DNA of 64,000 nucleotides from Sphaerochaeta halotolerans (GTDB lineage: Bacteria > Spirochaetota > Spirochaetia > Sphaerochaetales > Sphaerochaetaceae). The notes under the pieces were generated by a model, which did no database searches, had not been told where the DNA came from, and worked only from the letters and a program-made list of their open reading frames with translations. A program made the translations under genes and the position numbers. Below are positions 28,498-37,111 of the stretch, piece by piece. Each line of letters starts with the position of its first letter. The stretch's first letter is position 1. The stretch spans positions 124,001 to 188,000 of the forward strand of contig NZ_QUWK01000006.1 of NCBI RefSeq assembly GCF_003429665.1. Reading direction: 5' to 3'.

Positions 28498-30954
28498 TTA
28501 TGGTGAAATAGCCGCATCCGGTGTATGTCGCCGGGCTGCAGGGTCTGATCGACAGGAGCCGGTAGGCGTCTTGGTGATCCAATTGTCAATTGGATGATGA
28601 TTGTGCATCGCCCTCCATACATCCTCGGCTCGGATGGGCATATGCAGTAAATCAGCATCGACCGCAGATTGAATCGCATTTCCAAGCGCAGGTGCAACTG
28701 AAATCATGGGATGCTCGGCAACTCCCCTGGCTCCATAAGGCCCATCGATCTGGGAGCTCTCGACTGCGATGGTCTCTATTTCCATCGGCAGATCCCTAGA
28801 CGTAGGAATCTTGTTGTCAGTAAAGGAAGGATTGAGTAAGTGGCCAGCTTCATCATAAATGTACCCTTCACATACCGCTGTTCCCAATCCCTGCAACATT
28901 CCTCCGACAATCTGGCCACGCAACAACGAAGGATTGACAACTTTTCCTACATCGAAGGCTGAGGCTATCTTACGCACTGCATACTCACCGGTTACAGGAT
29001 CGACCTCACAGATGATACCATGGGCACCAAAAGTCCAATCAAGGGCGGGTTTTCCTTGCCCTGTCTGCTTGTCCAGATTGGAAAGCCCCTGGGCGATATA
29101 GCTACCGACACCAATCAAGGGACCTCCTATGCTTTCCCCATCGGGATACGCGTAACCGACTGCAATCTTTTGCCAGGAAATTGAATTTTCCTCATCATGC
29201 TTGACGTAGATACGTTCACCGTCATGTGCCAGATCCTCCACACCTGCCTTCAGAATGTGGGAAGCTACTGCGTATCCCTTCCGCAGCATATCCTCACAGG
29301 CAAGGATACAGGCATTCCCTGACATAAGAAGACCCTTTGATGCAACGGTTTGCCAGTCATAGGGATCGCTTTCGGTATCCTTTTCCAACTTGACGTACAC
29401 CTTATCGAGGTCGAACCCAAGTCGCTCTGCCACAATTTGTGCCAAAGCGGTTGTAGAGCCTTGTCCTATCTCCGTCAACCCTATATTTACAGTCACCGAA
29501 GCATCGCTGTTCATTTTGATGACCGCTGCGGTTGCCGTATTCGAGGGCATCGCGGGTGCCTTCTGCAACAATGCAATTCCTTTTCCGATTTTCTTTCCGG
29601 TTTCAGCTTCACGGCGCTTTTCTGCTGCAGTCAGTTTCCCATATTTAATTGATTTAGCAACTGCATCCATACAGGCAATGACGTTCCCCGTATGCGCTGT
29701 GATTTTTTCTCCGGTGAGTGTAATTGAGCCTGGTCTCAATGCATTCTTCTTCCTGAACTCCAGGGGGTCGATCCCGATGATTTTTGCAATCAGGTCCATA
29801 TGCCGTTCCACCCCCCAATGAAATTCGACATGCCCGAACCCCCGGTATGCAGTTCCATAGGGTTTGTTTGTATATACGGTATAGGCATCCACCCATGCAT
29901 TGGGAATCTCGTATGGCCCTGATGCACTGTACCCGGATGCTCGGGTGACATTGACCGCATAATCAGCATATGCGCCGGCATCCCAGAACATTTCCATTTT
30001 CTGCGCAAGAATCTTTCCCTCTAGAGAAACACCGGTCTTGATGCGATAGGTCAAGGCACTCCTGCATGGAAGCAGGCTGAATTCCTCTTCCCTTGTTGCT
30101 TGGAATTTCACAGGAAGTCCTCCGGCTTTTCTGGAGAGACAGGCAACCAACGGTTCCAGGTGGATACCTGCTTTTCCCCCGAACCCTCCCCCTACTGCGG
30201 GAACGATAACCCGGACCTTCCCAAGAGGCAGGGAGAAGGTATGACAAAACAGATTGCGAACGGTAAAAGGAGATTGGGCACTTGTCCAAATGGTGACGGT
30301 ATCCCTGGGCCCCCATTGCACAATTGCAACATGCGTTTCCATGGGTACATGCTGGACACTTGGGTTATCGTACTCACGTTCCACGATATATGCTGACTCC
30401 TTGAACCCTTTCTCAACATCCCCTTTTCTCAATTTTGTCCAATTGGCAATATTGGTATTGGGCACGGGAGTAAATGAAGACTCCAAATATTCATAGGAAC
30501 CCAAATCTGGGTGGACAAGCACAGCATCCTCTTTCATGGCATCCATATGGTTCAATACTGGTTGCATGACTTCATATTCCACCTCAATGAGGTCTACTGC
30601 CTTTCGTGCGATTTCCAAGGAAGTAGCGGCAACTGCTGCAACAGCTTCCCCGTAATGGCGTACTTCTCCTTTGGCCAAGATATTCTTGTCAACGATGTAC
30701 AAGCCAATTCGATACGAAAGGTCATCCCCGGTAAGCACAGCCCTCACCCCAGGGAGTGCTTCTGCCTTTGCGGTGTCAATGTGCACTATCCTTGCGCGTG
30801 CATGCGGGCTTTTTTTCACTTGCGCATACAACATGCCTGGCAGTTTCATATCACTTACATACATAGCCTTGCCGGTCAGCTTATCGCCCACATCCTTTCT
30901 CAAAGCACTCTTTCCAACATAGGTAAGCGTCTTTGGATCATTGTTCTCGTACAT
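28498..30954 (-). CDS. Xanthine dehydrogenase-type molybdenum hydroxylase, large subunit
   Basis: An 818-residue molybdopterin-binding subunit. Seen: TGKAMYVSDMKLPGMLYAQV (N-terminal a/b hammerhead domain), VPAVGGGFGGKAGIHLEP near 260 (molybdopterin glycine loop), GTAYRGFGHVEFHWGVERHM near 360, TEIGQGSTTALAQIVAERLG near 480, and GARGVAEHPMI near 750 carrying the catalytic Glu. These enzymes hydroxylate N-heterocycles such as hypoxanthine, xanthine, nicotinate or related rings. The start at 30954 follows AAGGAGGAG; it overlaps the Fe-S subunit gene by 17 nt. The C-terminus has a short basic tail rich in Pro/Arg not usual in the family. Substrate unknown. Confidence 0.9.
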   Translation of the reverse strand: MYENNDPKTLTYVGKSALRKDVGDKLTGKAMYVSDMKLPGMLYAQVKKSPHARARIVHIDTAKAEALPGVRAVLTGDDLSYRIGLYIVDKNILAKGEVRHYGEAVAAVAATSLEIARKAVDLIEVEYEVMQPVLNHMDAMKEDAVLVHPDLGSYEYLESSFTPVPNTNIANWTKLRKGDVEKGFKESAYIVEREYDNPSVQHVPMETHVAIVQWGPRDTVTIWTSAQSPFTVRNLFCHTFSLPLGKVRVIVPAVGGGFGGKAGIHLEPLVACLSRKAGGLPVKFQATREEEFSLLPCRSALTYRIKTGVSLEGKILAQKMEMFWDAGAYADYAVNVTRASGYSASGPYEIPNAWVDAYTVYTNKPYGTAYRGFGHVEFHWGVERHMDLIAKIIGIDPLEFRKKNALRPGSITLTGEKITAHTGNVIACMDAVAKSIKYGKLTAAEKRREAETGKKIGKGIALLQKAPAMPSNTATAAVIKMNSDASVTVNIGLTEIGQGSTTALAQIVAERLGFDLDKVYVKLEKDTESDPYDWQTVASKGLLMSGNACILACEDMLRKGYAVASHILKAGVEDLAHDGERIYVKHDEENSISWQKIAVGYAYPDGESIGGPLIGVGSYIAQGLSNLDKQTGQGKPALDWTFGAHGIICEVDPVTGEYAVRKIASAFDVGKVVNPSLLRGQIVGGMLQGLGTAVCEGYIYDEAGHLLNPSFTDNKIPTSRDLPMEIETIAVESSQIDGPYGARGVAEHPMISVAPALGNAIQSAVDADLLHMPIRAEDVWRAMHNHHPIDNWITKTPTGSCRSDPAARRHTPDAAISP

Positions 30955-31432
30955 AGACCAACTCCTCCTTCTCGCGATACCCACCAGTGGCATCAAGTAT
31001 GGCTTCAATAATCTGCTCATATCCCGTACACCTACAGAAATTTCCTTCCAGTCCATCCTGTATCTCTTTAACGGTAGGATGCGGTGTATGGTGGATCAGT
31101 TCACGTGCACTCATGATCATACCTGCCGTGCAAAACCCACATTGGACTGCATGGTGACGGTCAAAAGCATCCTGCAATCGACTTAAGACACCATCCTGTG
31201 CTTCCCCTTCAATGGTTTCAATGGTCCCCCCATTGGCTTCAACAGCCAGCACCATGCAGGAATTGACGGTCTTTCCGTTGAAATAGACGGTGCATGCTCC
31301 ACACTCTCCAGCGCCACATCCCTCCTTGGTACCCGTCAATCCCAAGTCATCGCGTAAGAAATGCAACAATGTCCTATGTTCCGCTACGTCCTTTTCGTAT
31401 GCGATACCATTGACTGTTACTTGGATTTTCAT
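30938..31432 (-). CDS. Molybdenum hydroxylase iron-sulfur subunit
   Basis: A 164-residue protein with both [2Fe-2S] domains of XdhC/CoxS-type subunits. The ferredoxin-like domain has EGCGAGECGACTVYFNG plus a later SCMV Cys; the all-helical domain has VQCGFCTAGMIMSA and GNFCRCTGYEQI. It passes electrons from the molybdenum centre to the FAD subunit. The start at 31432 has AGGAGGT 6 nt upstream and overlaps the FAD-subunit stop by 4 nt, so translation is coupled. Confidence 0.93.
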   Translation of the reverse strand: MKIQVTVNGIAYEKDVAEHRTLLHFLRDDLGLTGTKEGCGAGECGACTVYFNGKTVNSCMVLAVEANGGTIETIEGEAQDGVLSRLQDAFDRHHAVQCGFCTAGMIMSARELIHHTPHPTVKEIQDGLEGNFCRCTGYEQIIEAILDATGGYREKEELVYVREQ

Positions 31433-32247
31433 GCCCGCACCTCCTGGATAAGCCGCTTGGTAAATTCCGAAACCATGAATCGTCTGTACTCCTTGGTACA
31501 TCTGATATCACTGATTGGATTGATGATACGCTCAACCGCGTACAATGCATCCGGTGCCGACACATCGAGCGGCAGGTCATCCGTAATCACCGGTGTCGGT
31601 GCTGCAGAACTCACAGCAATCCGCAGGCGTCCTTCAACCATTGCTACGGCCACACCTACGATCCCGAGATCGTGTCCTTGAATCCGTTTCAATTTCCGGT
31701 AGACTCCCTTGGAATCCTTGGTATGACTAGGAATGGTGATCCCAACCACCATCTCACGTGGTTGCAAGACCGTTTGTTTCACACCAGTAAAGAATTTTTG
31801 GATAGGAATCGTTTTCCGTGTGGTGGCGGTAGCTACCAGGATACTTGCATCAAGACACAACAATGCCGGTGCCATATCCGAGCAGGGTGAAGCATTGACG
31901 ATATTTCCCACAACGGTTGCCCTATTTCTCACTTGATAAGAGGCCAGATCGCATGCACATGCCTGCAACAGGGGATAGTGCTTGGCAATCTCGGTAGATG
32001 ATATAATGTCGTTGATTGTAGTGGCCCAACCCAACTGCAGCCCTTTTTCAACATCATACGTAATTGCCCCCGCTCCAGCGATTCGCTTCACATCAATCAC
32101 CAGATCGGGTTTTAGCAAACCGTTACGGATGTTCACTAACAGATCTGTACCACCAGCAAGAAGCTTGAAGCCTCCTTTGGTTGTGTCCAACAGTGCAAGC
32201 AAATCGTCTAGCTCTGTTGGAGCCATGTAAGAGAATTGATGAATCAT
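31429..32247 (-). CDS. Molybdenum hydroxylase FAD subunit
   Basis: A 272-residue FAD-binding subunit of the XdhB/CoxM family. The FAD loop reads KLLAGGTDLLVNIRNGLLKP near residue 30 and the second is ATVVGNIVNASPCSDMAPAL near 112. The C-terminal CO-dehydrogenase flavoprotein domain follows. A variable middle loop of some xanthine dehydrogenases with an extra 4Fe-4S cluster is absent. The start at 32247 follows AGGAGGT; it overlaps the upstream DUF2877 gene end by 4 nt. It completes the three-subunit hydroxylase. Confidence 0.92.
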   Translation of the reverse strand: MIHQFSYMAPTELDDLLALLDTTKGGFKLLAGGTDLLVNIRNGLLKPDLVIDVKRIAGAGAITYDVEKGLQLGWATTINDIISSTEIAKHYPLLQACACDLASYQVRNRATVVGNIVNASPCSDMAPALLCLDASILVATATTRKTIPIQKFFTGVKQTVLQPREMVVGITIPSHTKDSKGVYRKLKRIQGHDLGIVGVAVAMVEGRLRIAVSSAAPTPVITDDLPLDVSAPDALYAVERIINPISDIRCTKEYRRFMVSEFTKRLIQEVRA

Positions 32248-33197
32248 GACACCTCCTTTCTCGCAACACAGAGAGTTGTCTGGACCAATCCATAGACCAT
32301 CCCATATGCTGCATCCAACCCTGAACTATGGCCAACTTCGGAAAGCACCGTGAGGGCCTCCCTATACTGTCTGTTATCTGCTTCCCGCGAATCCCAAGAC
32401 CGTGCCAATACAAGCAGGCTGCTGGAAAACAGCCCATCGCATGCAAGCAACAAGAACATTCTTGAAATATCGGTAGTGATGTGTTTATGGTCTTTGAGCA
32501 ACATGCTCAGGAGCGTGACTAGTTCCATTGTGAACCGGTGATAGGGAGATTCCTTGTCAGGATACATGCACCAGGAGAGCAACAAACCACAGAGGAAATC
32601 ATCCCCGGAGGGAGTGCTTCCCGGTCCAAACCCTACTAACGATTGTATGGATTCTATTGACTGGGAGATATCTTGCTTTCTGATATGGTGTGAGAGGTCT
32701 TCTATGGTTGCATAAAATCGAGGGGCAAACAAAGGTTCAATTTCTGTTGATCGGGTAGTATGTATATACTGAAGTGATGTGTTTTTCTTCTTTTGAAAAG
32801 AATCCAGTATTAGTTCTCTTCTCAGGAGGATGGCCTGAGGAAGGGCTGAGACGTTTGGAGCACTCTCGTCGGATGGAGGAACCCGTTTTGCTCCCAAAAA
32901 TGAGACCCATAGGCCGCAATCAAAGAAAAGGCCATCCTCATGCACACAAGCCATCGATCCAACACAAATCTCTCGTGCCTTGAGGAGAAAACCCCCCTCT
33001 GGAGCGTTGAGTAGGAGTGAAGCAGGATGGAATGCATTTTCCTTCGTTACAATTGAGTGGAGCCTACCATACGAATCCCGTAGGTTTATTGTTGATGCAT
33101 ATGTAGAGTGCACTACCAGCATAACTTGAGGCTGAGGGAACTGAGAACCGATTTTTTCTACTATCCCCAAACAGGAGCTATGCCATTTGGTGTGCAT
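32244..33197 (-). CDS. DUF2877 protein, AllH-like carbamoyltransferase subunit
   Basis: A 317-residue protein of the DUF2877 family. The diagnostic segment LVGFGPGSTPSGDDFLCGLL is seen near residue 195. E. coli AllH (YlbF), reported as one of three subunits (AllF/AllG/AllH) of oxamate carbamoyltransferase, belongs to this family; it has about 270 residues, so this protein is somewhat longer. The other two subunits are encoded as a single fused gene at the head of the same operon. The start at 33197 has AAGGAGG 9 nt upstream and overlaps the GntR gene end by 20 nt. Function is inferred from family and context; the carbamoyl acceptor or donor may not be oxamate here. Confidence 0.75.
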   Translation of the reverse strand: MHTKWHSSCLGIVEKIGSQFPQPQVMLVVHSTYASTINLRDSYGRLHSIVTKENAFHPASLLLNAPEGGFLLKAREICVGSMACVHEDGLFFDCGLWVSFLGAKRVPPSDESAPNVSALPQAILLRRELILDSFQKKKNTSLQYIHTTRSTEIEPLFAPRFYATIEDLSHHIRKQDISQSIESIQSLVGFGPGSTPSGDDFLCGLLLSWCMYPDKESPYHRFTMELVTLLSMLLKDHKHITTDISRMFLLLACDGLFSSSLLVLARSWDSREADNRQYREALTVLSEVGHSSGLDAAYGMVYGLVQTTLCVARKEVS

Positions 33198-33846
33198 GAA
33201 ACAATGCCTCCTTGATGGCAGAGTCAACTTTTTCCTTTCCCCATAGAATATTGCGAGTAAGGATAGCAGAAGCCCTTTCGTAATCATTCTGGTGCAATGC
33301 TTCCAGCAACGCAAGATGGTCGGTACATGTTTGTTTCAACCGTGCTTGGTCAGTGATATCACTGAGTCGGACAAAGTGGATTCTCAGATCGATTTCATGA
33401 AGGAATTGTTTGATCACCTGATTCCCGGCTGCATCCGCCAAGGCTGCATGGAAATGCTCATCTGCTTGCACCGACTGTTCTGCCCCTGCTCGCAAATCAG
33501 AGAGTAACACCTCCCATTCGTTCTTTAATGTATGATATATGGTCTCATCCAAACCTTTTTCGCAAATGTCCTTGACCACGGCGAGCTCCAATACCACCCG
33601 AGTATCATATAGTTCATTGATTTCCTGGATATCAATTCTCCGTACCGAATATCCCTTGTGTTGTTCCTTTAGTACAAGTTTCTCAGAGACCAAGGCGTTT
33701 AACGCCTCGCGCACCGGAGATCTGCTTACATTGAATTCAGAGCAGATCATCTCTTCTGTCAGTCTGTAGCCAGGAGGATACGACCAGTTTATAATTCGCG
33801 TAGAAATGGTGTTGTAGATAATAGAACTGCGAGCATCGCTACTCAT
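33178..33846 (-). CDS. GntR-family regulator (FCD subgroup)
   Basis: A 222-residue regulator. The N-terminal winged helix has YRLTEEMICSEFNVSRSPVR followed by EALNALVSEKLV, the GntR signature. The all-helical C-terminal FCD ligand domain has the metal-ligand pattern DEHFHAALADAAGN and HLALLEAL with conserved Asp/His residues. Such proteins sense small carboxylates. The start at 33846 has GGAGG 6 nt upstream. It lies inside the catabolic operon, so it probably controls the operon and itself, perhaps through the palindrome at 40245-40260, which contains TTGTATAC as FCD operators often do. Confidence 0.9.
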   Translation of the reverse strand: MSSDARSSIIYNTISTRIINWSYPPGYRLTEEMICSEFNVSRSPVREALNALVSEKLVLKEQHKGYSVRRIDIQEINELYDTRVVLELAVVKDICEKGLDETIYHTLKNEWEVLLSDLRAGAEQSVQADEHFHAALADAAGNQVIKQFLHEIDLRIHFVRLSDITDQARLKQTCTDHLALLEALHQNDYERASAILTRNILWGKEKVDSAIKEALFHAHQMA

Positions 33847-33866
33847 TCGCATCCTCCCCCATTCGA

Positions 33867-34256
33867 TTACTCAGCCTCTTTAAACACAAAGACGTTCACC
33901 GGTTTCCCCGGTCTCTCATCCGATGAAACTACTGTGGCAACCAGAGGCATTCCCGTTACCGGGTTGTCTGTCTCCAGACGCCCCGATGCACGCAGCCCGT
34001 TGTCGAACTGAACGATGCCAAACAGTAAATATTTTTTGTTGTATCCCTCCGGTAAGTTCCACAACCGGGTCCAGGTCAACAATGTGCAGGGACCTTTCAA
34101 GGCAAAGGTTTCCCAATGCGCGTCACTCACGGGATCTCTCCTGGAATGACATTTCCCACAAATCATCGGCGCTGGATAATACAGCGTACCACATTTCTCA
34201 CATTTATAGGCCATGATTTCCGGTTCCTTGAAATCGTACATGCTGAAATCAATCAT
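33867..34256 (-). CDS. DUF35 OB-fold protein with zinc ribbon
   Basis: A 129-residue DUF35 protein. The N-terminal zinc ribbon is MAYKCEKCGTLYYPAPMICG followed by KCHSR, two CxxC knuckles; the C-terminal OB fold has the family's GIVQFDNGLRASGRL and VVSSDERPGKPVNVFVFK. DUF35 proteins form complexes with thiolase-fold enzymes: archaeal acetoacetyl-CoA thiolase/HMG-CoA synthase, and steroid side-chain aldolases such as Ltp2-ChsH2. The thiolase-fold gene lies 13 nt upstream in the same operon, so the pair should act together. The start at 34256 is chosen over a TTG one codon earlier. Confidence 0.85.
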   Translation of the reverse strand: MIDFSMYDFKEPEIMAYKCEKCGTLYYPAPMICGKCHSRRDPVSDAHWETFALKGPCTLLTWTRLWNLPEGYNKKYLLFGIVQFDNGLRASGRLETDNPVTGMPLVATVVSSDERPGKPVNVFVFKEAE

Positions 34257-34268
34257 CAAGTCACCTCC

Positions 34269-35465
34269 CTACTCTTTCGCAAATATCATTGCCACGACAT
34301 TATTGCCAAACCCACCGAAGTTGACCGCCATACCATACTTTGGGTCACGAACCTGTCTGCCTTCTTCCGCTTCTCCTCGTAGTTGCCGAACCAATTCAAC
34401 TGCCTGGGAGACTCCTGTCGCCCCAACCGGATGACCTTTCGATTTCAGCCCACCGGACGTATTGATCGGCAATCGTCCATCAATTTCGGTTTCCCCCTTG
34501 CGAACGGCAAGAAAACTCTTTCCCCGCTCAAAGAAACCTACTTCCTCACTGATAGCCAATTCGAGGATGGAGAACGCATCGTGCAATTCAGCAAATGAGA
34601 TGTCCTTAGGAGTGAGCCCTGCCATTGCATAGGCCTTTTCCCCGGCAATACGTACAGCATCGAGCTTAAGTGGATCTTTTCGGTTGTGGACGCAATGGGT
34701 GTCGGTCGCGCTTGCAATACCTGCTATCCGAATTGGTTTCTTGGAAAAGAGTTTTGCCTTGGGAGAATCCATATTCACCAACAGGAGCGCAGCTGCACCA
34801 TCACTTACCGGACAGGTGGAATACATACGCAACGGTTCGGCAACATACGTATTCACCACATTGGCTTCCGGCCCATCTGCAATAGCCTCGATGGTACACT
34901 CTGCCTGGATATGTGCATACTTGTTCTTTGCCCCGTTGGCATGGTTCTTCACTGCCAGCAGTGCAAGGTCTCTCTCTGTCAAACCGTATTTTTCCATATA
35001 CATACGGGTGAACATCCCCCCAAATCCAGGGAGCGTGAGGCCCATGTCATACTCGGCTTGAGGATGAAGCATGGTCGCAACATACTCGGTACCTGTCCAG
35101 CCGGTTACCTTGCGCATGACCTCTCCTGCAATGACCAGTACAATATCTGCCATTCCTGAGGCTACAGCCATGTATCCAATCTTTATTGCACTTGCCCCGG
35201 AAGCAGGGCCATTTTCCACCAATTCGGCAGGAACAGGCTCCATATCCATCTTGCTGATTACCGATGATGCCACTGCACTTTGGTGGCAGAACAACCCGGA
35301 AGCCATATTCCCGACAATCACCTGGTCGATTTCCTTCCGCTTCTCGAGAAATCCGGCATCTTCCAAAGCATCTGTGGCGGCATACGCCATGATGTCGCCA
35401 AGATCAAATTCTGAAAGATTTCCAAATTTCGTGTGACCAATACCTACAACACCTACTTTGGCCAT
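34269..35465 (-). CDS. Thiolase-fold protein lacking the catalytic cysteines (SCP-x/aldolase-like)
   Basis: A 398-residue thiolase-fold protein of the SCP-x/lipid-transfer group. Retained: DIVLVIAGEVM, the HDAF motif near residue 290 and SGGLKSKGHPVGATGVSQ near 340. The usual nucleophile position (A-C-A-S-G) reads NGPASGAS, with Pro87 in place of Cys, and HDCF, which carries the second Cys in SCP-x thiolases, reads HDAF. Standard thiolysis is therefore unlikely. Together with the adjacent DUF35 gene this resembles steroid retro-aldolase complexes (Ltp2 type), in which a thiolase fold splits a beta-hydroxyacyl-CoA. The enzyme may perform aldol cleavage of a CoA ester from the heterocycle. The residues are seen; the reaction is inference. 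Confidence 0.8.
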   Translation of the reverse strand: MAKVGVVGIGHTKFGNLSEFDLGDIMAYAATDALEDAGFLEKRKEIDQVIVGNMASGLFCHQSAVASSVISKMDMEPVPAELVENGPASGASAIKIGYMAVASGMADIVLVIAGEVMRKVTGWTGTEYVATMLHPQAEYDMGLTLPGFGGMFTRMYMEKYGLTERDLALLAVKNHANGAKNKYAHIQAECTIEAIADGPEANVVNTYVAEPLRMYSTCPVSDGAAALLLVNMDSPKAKLFSKKPIRIAGIASATDTHCVHNRKDPLKLDAVRIAGEKAYAMAGLTPKDISFAELHDAFSILELAISEEVGFFERGKSFLAVRKGETEIDGRLPINTSGGLKSKGHPVGATGVSQAVELVRQLRGEAEEGRQVRDPKYGMAVNFGGFGNNVVAMIFAKE

Positions 35466-35468
35466 GGT

Positions 35469-36155
35469 TTACCTCTTGAATCCCGGAATCTGCGGATACT
35501 CGCTTGGCATAATGAGTTTTGCTGATGTTTTGAGATCCGCATCTAGAACCGGTCTGGTTCCCGTGCATTTCACATCACGTACTGCTTCCCATAAAGGGCG
35601 TGTAAGGACATAAGTGGGGACTCCACCCAGCTCATGCCTTACTTCTGGGAATTGGGATGATCTGTCTTCCAGTTCATATTCGATCATCCAACGCTTGAAT
35701 CCATTGGGACTCTCCGCAACAATATACACCTCCTCCTCCCCAAGGATGTCAAGGTGATGTTCCATTTTTGCTGCGAACAATTGAGCTCCAACCCTAAGCC
35801 CGCGTTTGATGGTCATCGTATGCAAGCTCATGCCTAATTTGGGCGTGACATGCCTACTGGTTACAATTCCTGCAATCACCCCATTGATTGTACCCACGAG
35901 TACAAACTCATTTGCCACCCGGTATCGAAACCAACCCAGAATCTCTGAATACATACGCGCTGCAACAATGTCATAGAAGTCTGCAGGAACGCCCAAAAGA
36001 GGATAAATCGTGCCAAGCAGGGCTCCTGCTTCCTCACGTTTTGCTTCGCGCACCACCATTTTTTCGCCAGAGGCCAATGTAATCACTTTGGGTGGATACG
36101 GCTTCAAGGGAATCTCAGGGGGCCTGAGTTTTTGTTCCATAGCATCCATAGCCAT
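35469..36155 (-). CDS. GNAT-like acyltransferase of unknown role
   Basis: A 228-residue protein not firmly recognised. An N-terminal Pro-rich stretch (RPPEIPLKPYPPKV) leads to a GNAT-like fold: VVREAKREEAGALLGTIYPL (beta1-alpha1), EFVLVGTINGVIAGIVTS (beta2-beta3), MSLHTMTIKRGLRVGAQLFA (beta4 and the CoA-pyrophosphate region, without a clean Q/RxxGxG/A), and VYIVAESPNGFKRWMIEYEL. The tail has no known domain. The start at 36155 follows AAGGAG by 7 nt. It lies 3 nt before the thiolase-fold gene, so it may supply or modify an acyl-CoA in the same pathway, or be a non-catalytic partner. Confidence 0.55.
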   Translation of the reverse strand: MAMDAMEQKLRPPEIPLKPYPPKVITLASGEKMVVREAKREEAGALLGTIYPLLGVPADFYDIVAARMYSEILGWFRYRVANEFVLVGTINGVIAGIVTSRHVTPKLGMSLHTMTIKRGLRVGAQLFAAKMEHHLDILGEEEVYIVAESPNGFKRWMIEYELEDRSSQFPEVRHELGGVPTYVLTRPLWEAVRDVKCTGTRPVLDADLKTSAKLIMPSEYPQIPGFKR

Positions 36156-36187
36156 ATTTTGCTCCTTCAAATACCCTGTTGGTATTC

Positions 36188-37057
36188 CTACCTACGGGCT
36201 TCCTCGTGTAACCATGCATTTCTTGCACCGGCTATATCACCAAACCTGGTCAACTCGGCTTTCGCTTTTTTCGCCATGAGTTGCTCATACCTGTCGTCAT
36301 CCACATGGGCCACAATCCTGGCAATGGAGGACTCTCCATCGACAAATCTCCAAGGATAACAGCCGATGACCGCCCTTTGGTTCAACAAGAGGTCAATATC
36401 ACCTCCAACACATTCGGCATGGATGATACCATGGTCAAACATCTCGATATGCATCAGTTGATATTTGTCGTCTGAGAAAACCTCTTCCAGTTTCTTCCCA
36501 TATTTCTTTTGGAAGTGGGCATCACATTCCTTGGCTTGCCTCGGCATCCAATCACGAATCTTTGTATTCATAGGATGGTCTGCACTGCCACAATCGACAC
36601 CAATCCAACGAAGCTTCTTCTTTTTTGCCCATTCTGCGAACTCCCTGTCCGGTCCAGGGTGTTGAATCATATATTTGACTTCATTGCCGGTCGGCTGGTC
36701 CCAGCCATAATGATGGAAACCGGTATGGATGAGCAAAATATCTCCCTCTCGAACTTCAACACGATCCTCCACCATCTTGGAGGTATAGATGTCGTAGTCC
36801 GAGCAAACATCTGACAAATCAACGATAGCACCCTCGTGCACAAGGAAATCCATATCCAGTTGAGCAATATCTTTTCCTGGGGTATAGAAGTGAATTTCAC
36901 CATCCAGATGTGTACCGACATGGTTCGAGTGTGTCACTACCTGTCCATTGGCACCGTTGGGTGCAAGACGTTTGAAATATTGCACCTGCAATGGGATGTA
37001 GGTGGGCCATGGTGGTGTTCCAATTCCCAAAGGAATAGTCAAATCAATTACTTTCAT
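36188..37057 (-). CDS. Cyclase/kynurenine formamidase-like metal hydrolase (PF04199)
   Basis: A 289-residue member of the PF04199 'cyclase' family, which includes kynurenine formamidase and isatin hydrolase. The metal motif HSNHVGTHLDGEIHF (HxGTHxD...H) is near residue 45, with LLIHTGFHHYGWD and IGVDCGSADHP further on. Compared with the classic HxGTHxDxPxH the Pro is replaced. These enzymes hydrolyse amide or lactam bonds, so a ring-opening step after hydroxylation fits. It lies 54 nt after the FdrA fusion gene in the catabolic operon. The start at 37057 has GGAGG 5 nt upstream. Confidence 0.85.
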   Translation of the reverse strand: MKVIDLTIPLGIGTPPWPTYIPLQVQYFKRLAPNGANGQVVTHSNHVGTHLDGEIHFYTPGKDIAQLDMDFLVHEGAIVDLSDVCSDYDIYTSKMVEDRVEVREGDILLIHTGFHHYGWDQPTGNEVKYMIQHPGPDREFAEWAKKKKLRWIGVDCGSADHPMNTKIRDWMPRQAKECDAHFQKKYGKKLEEVFSDDKYQLMHIEMFDHGIIHAECVGGDIDLLLNQRAVIGCYPWRFVDGESSIARIVAHVDDDRYEQLMAKKAKAELTRFGDIAGARNAWLHEEARR

Positions 37058-37111
37058 TTGTTTCCTCCTATGTAATTTCCATGGAAAGACAATCCACGGG
37101 CAGTAAGAACA

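Noticed and set aside
29390-31011. Several plus-strand frames antisense to the molybdenum hydroxylase genes
   Set aside because: The minus-strand genes have all cofactor motifs; the antisense frames have none.
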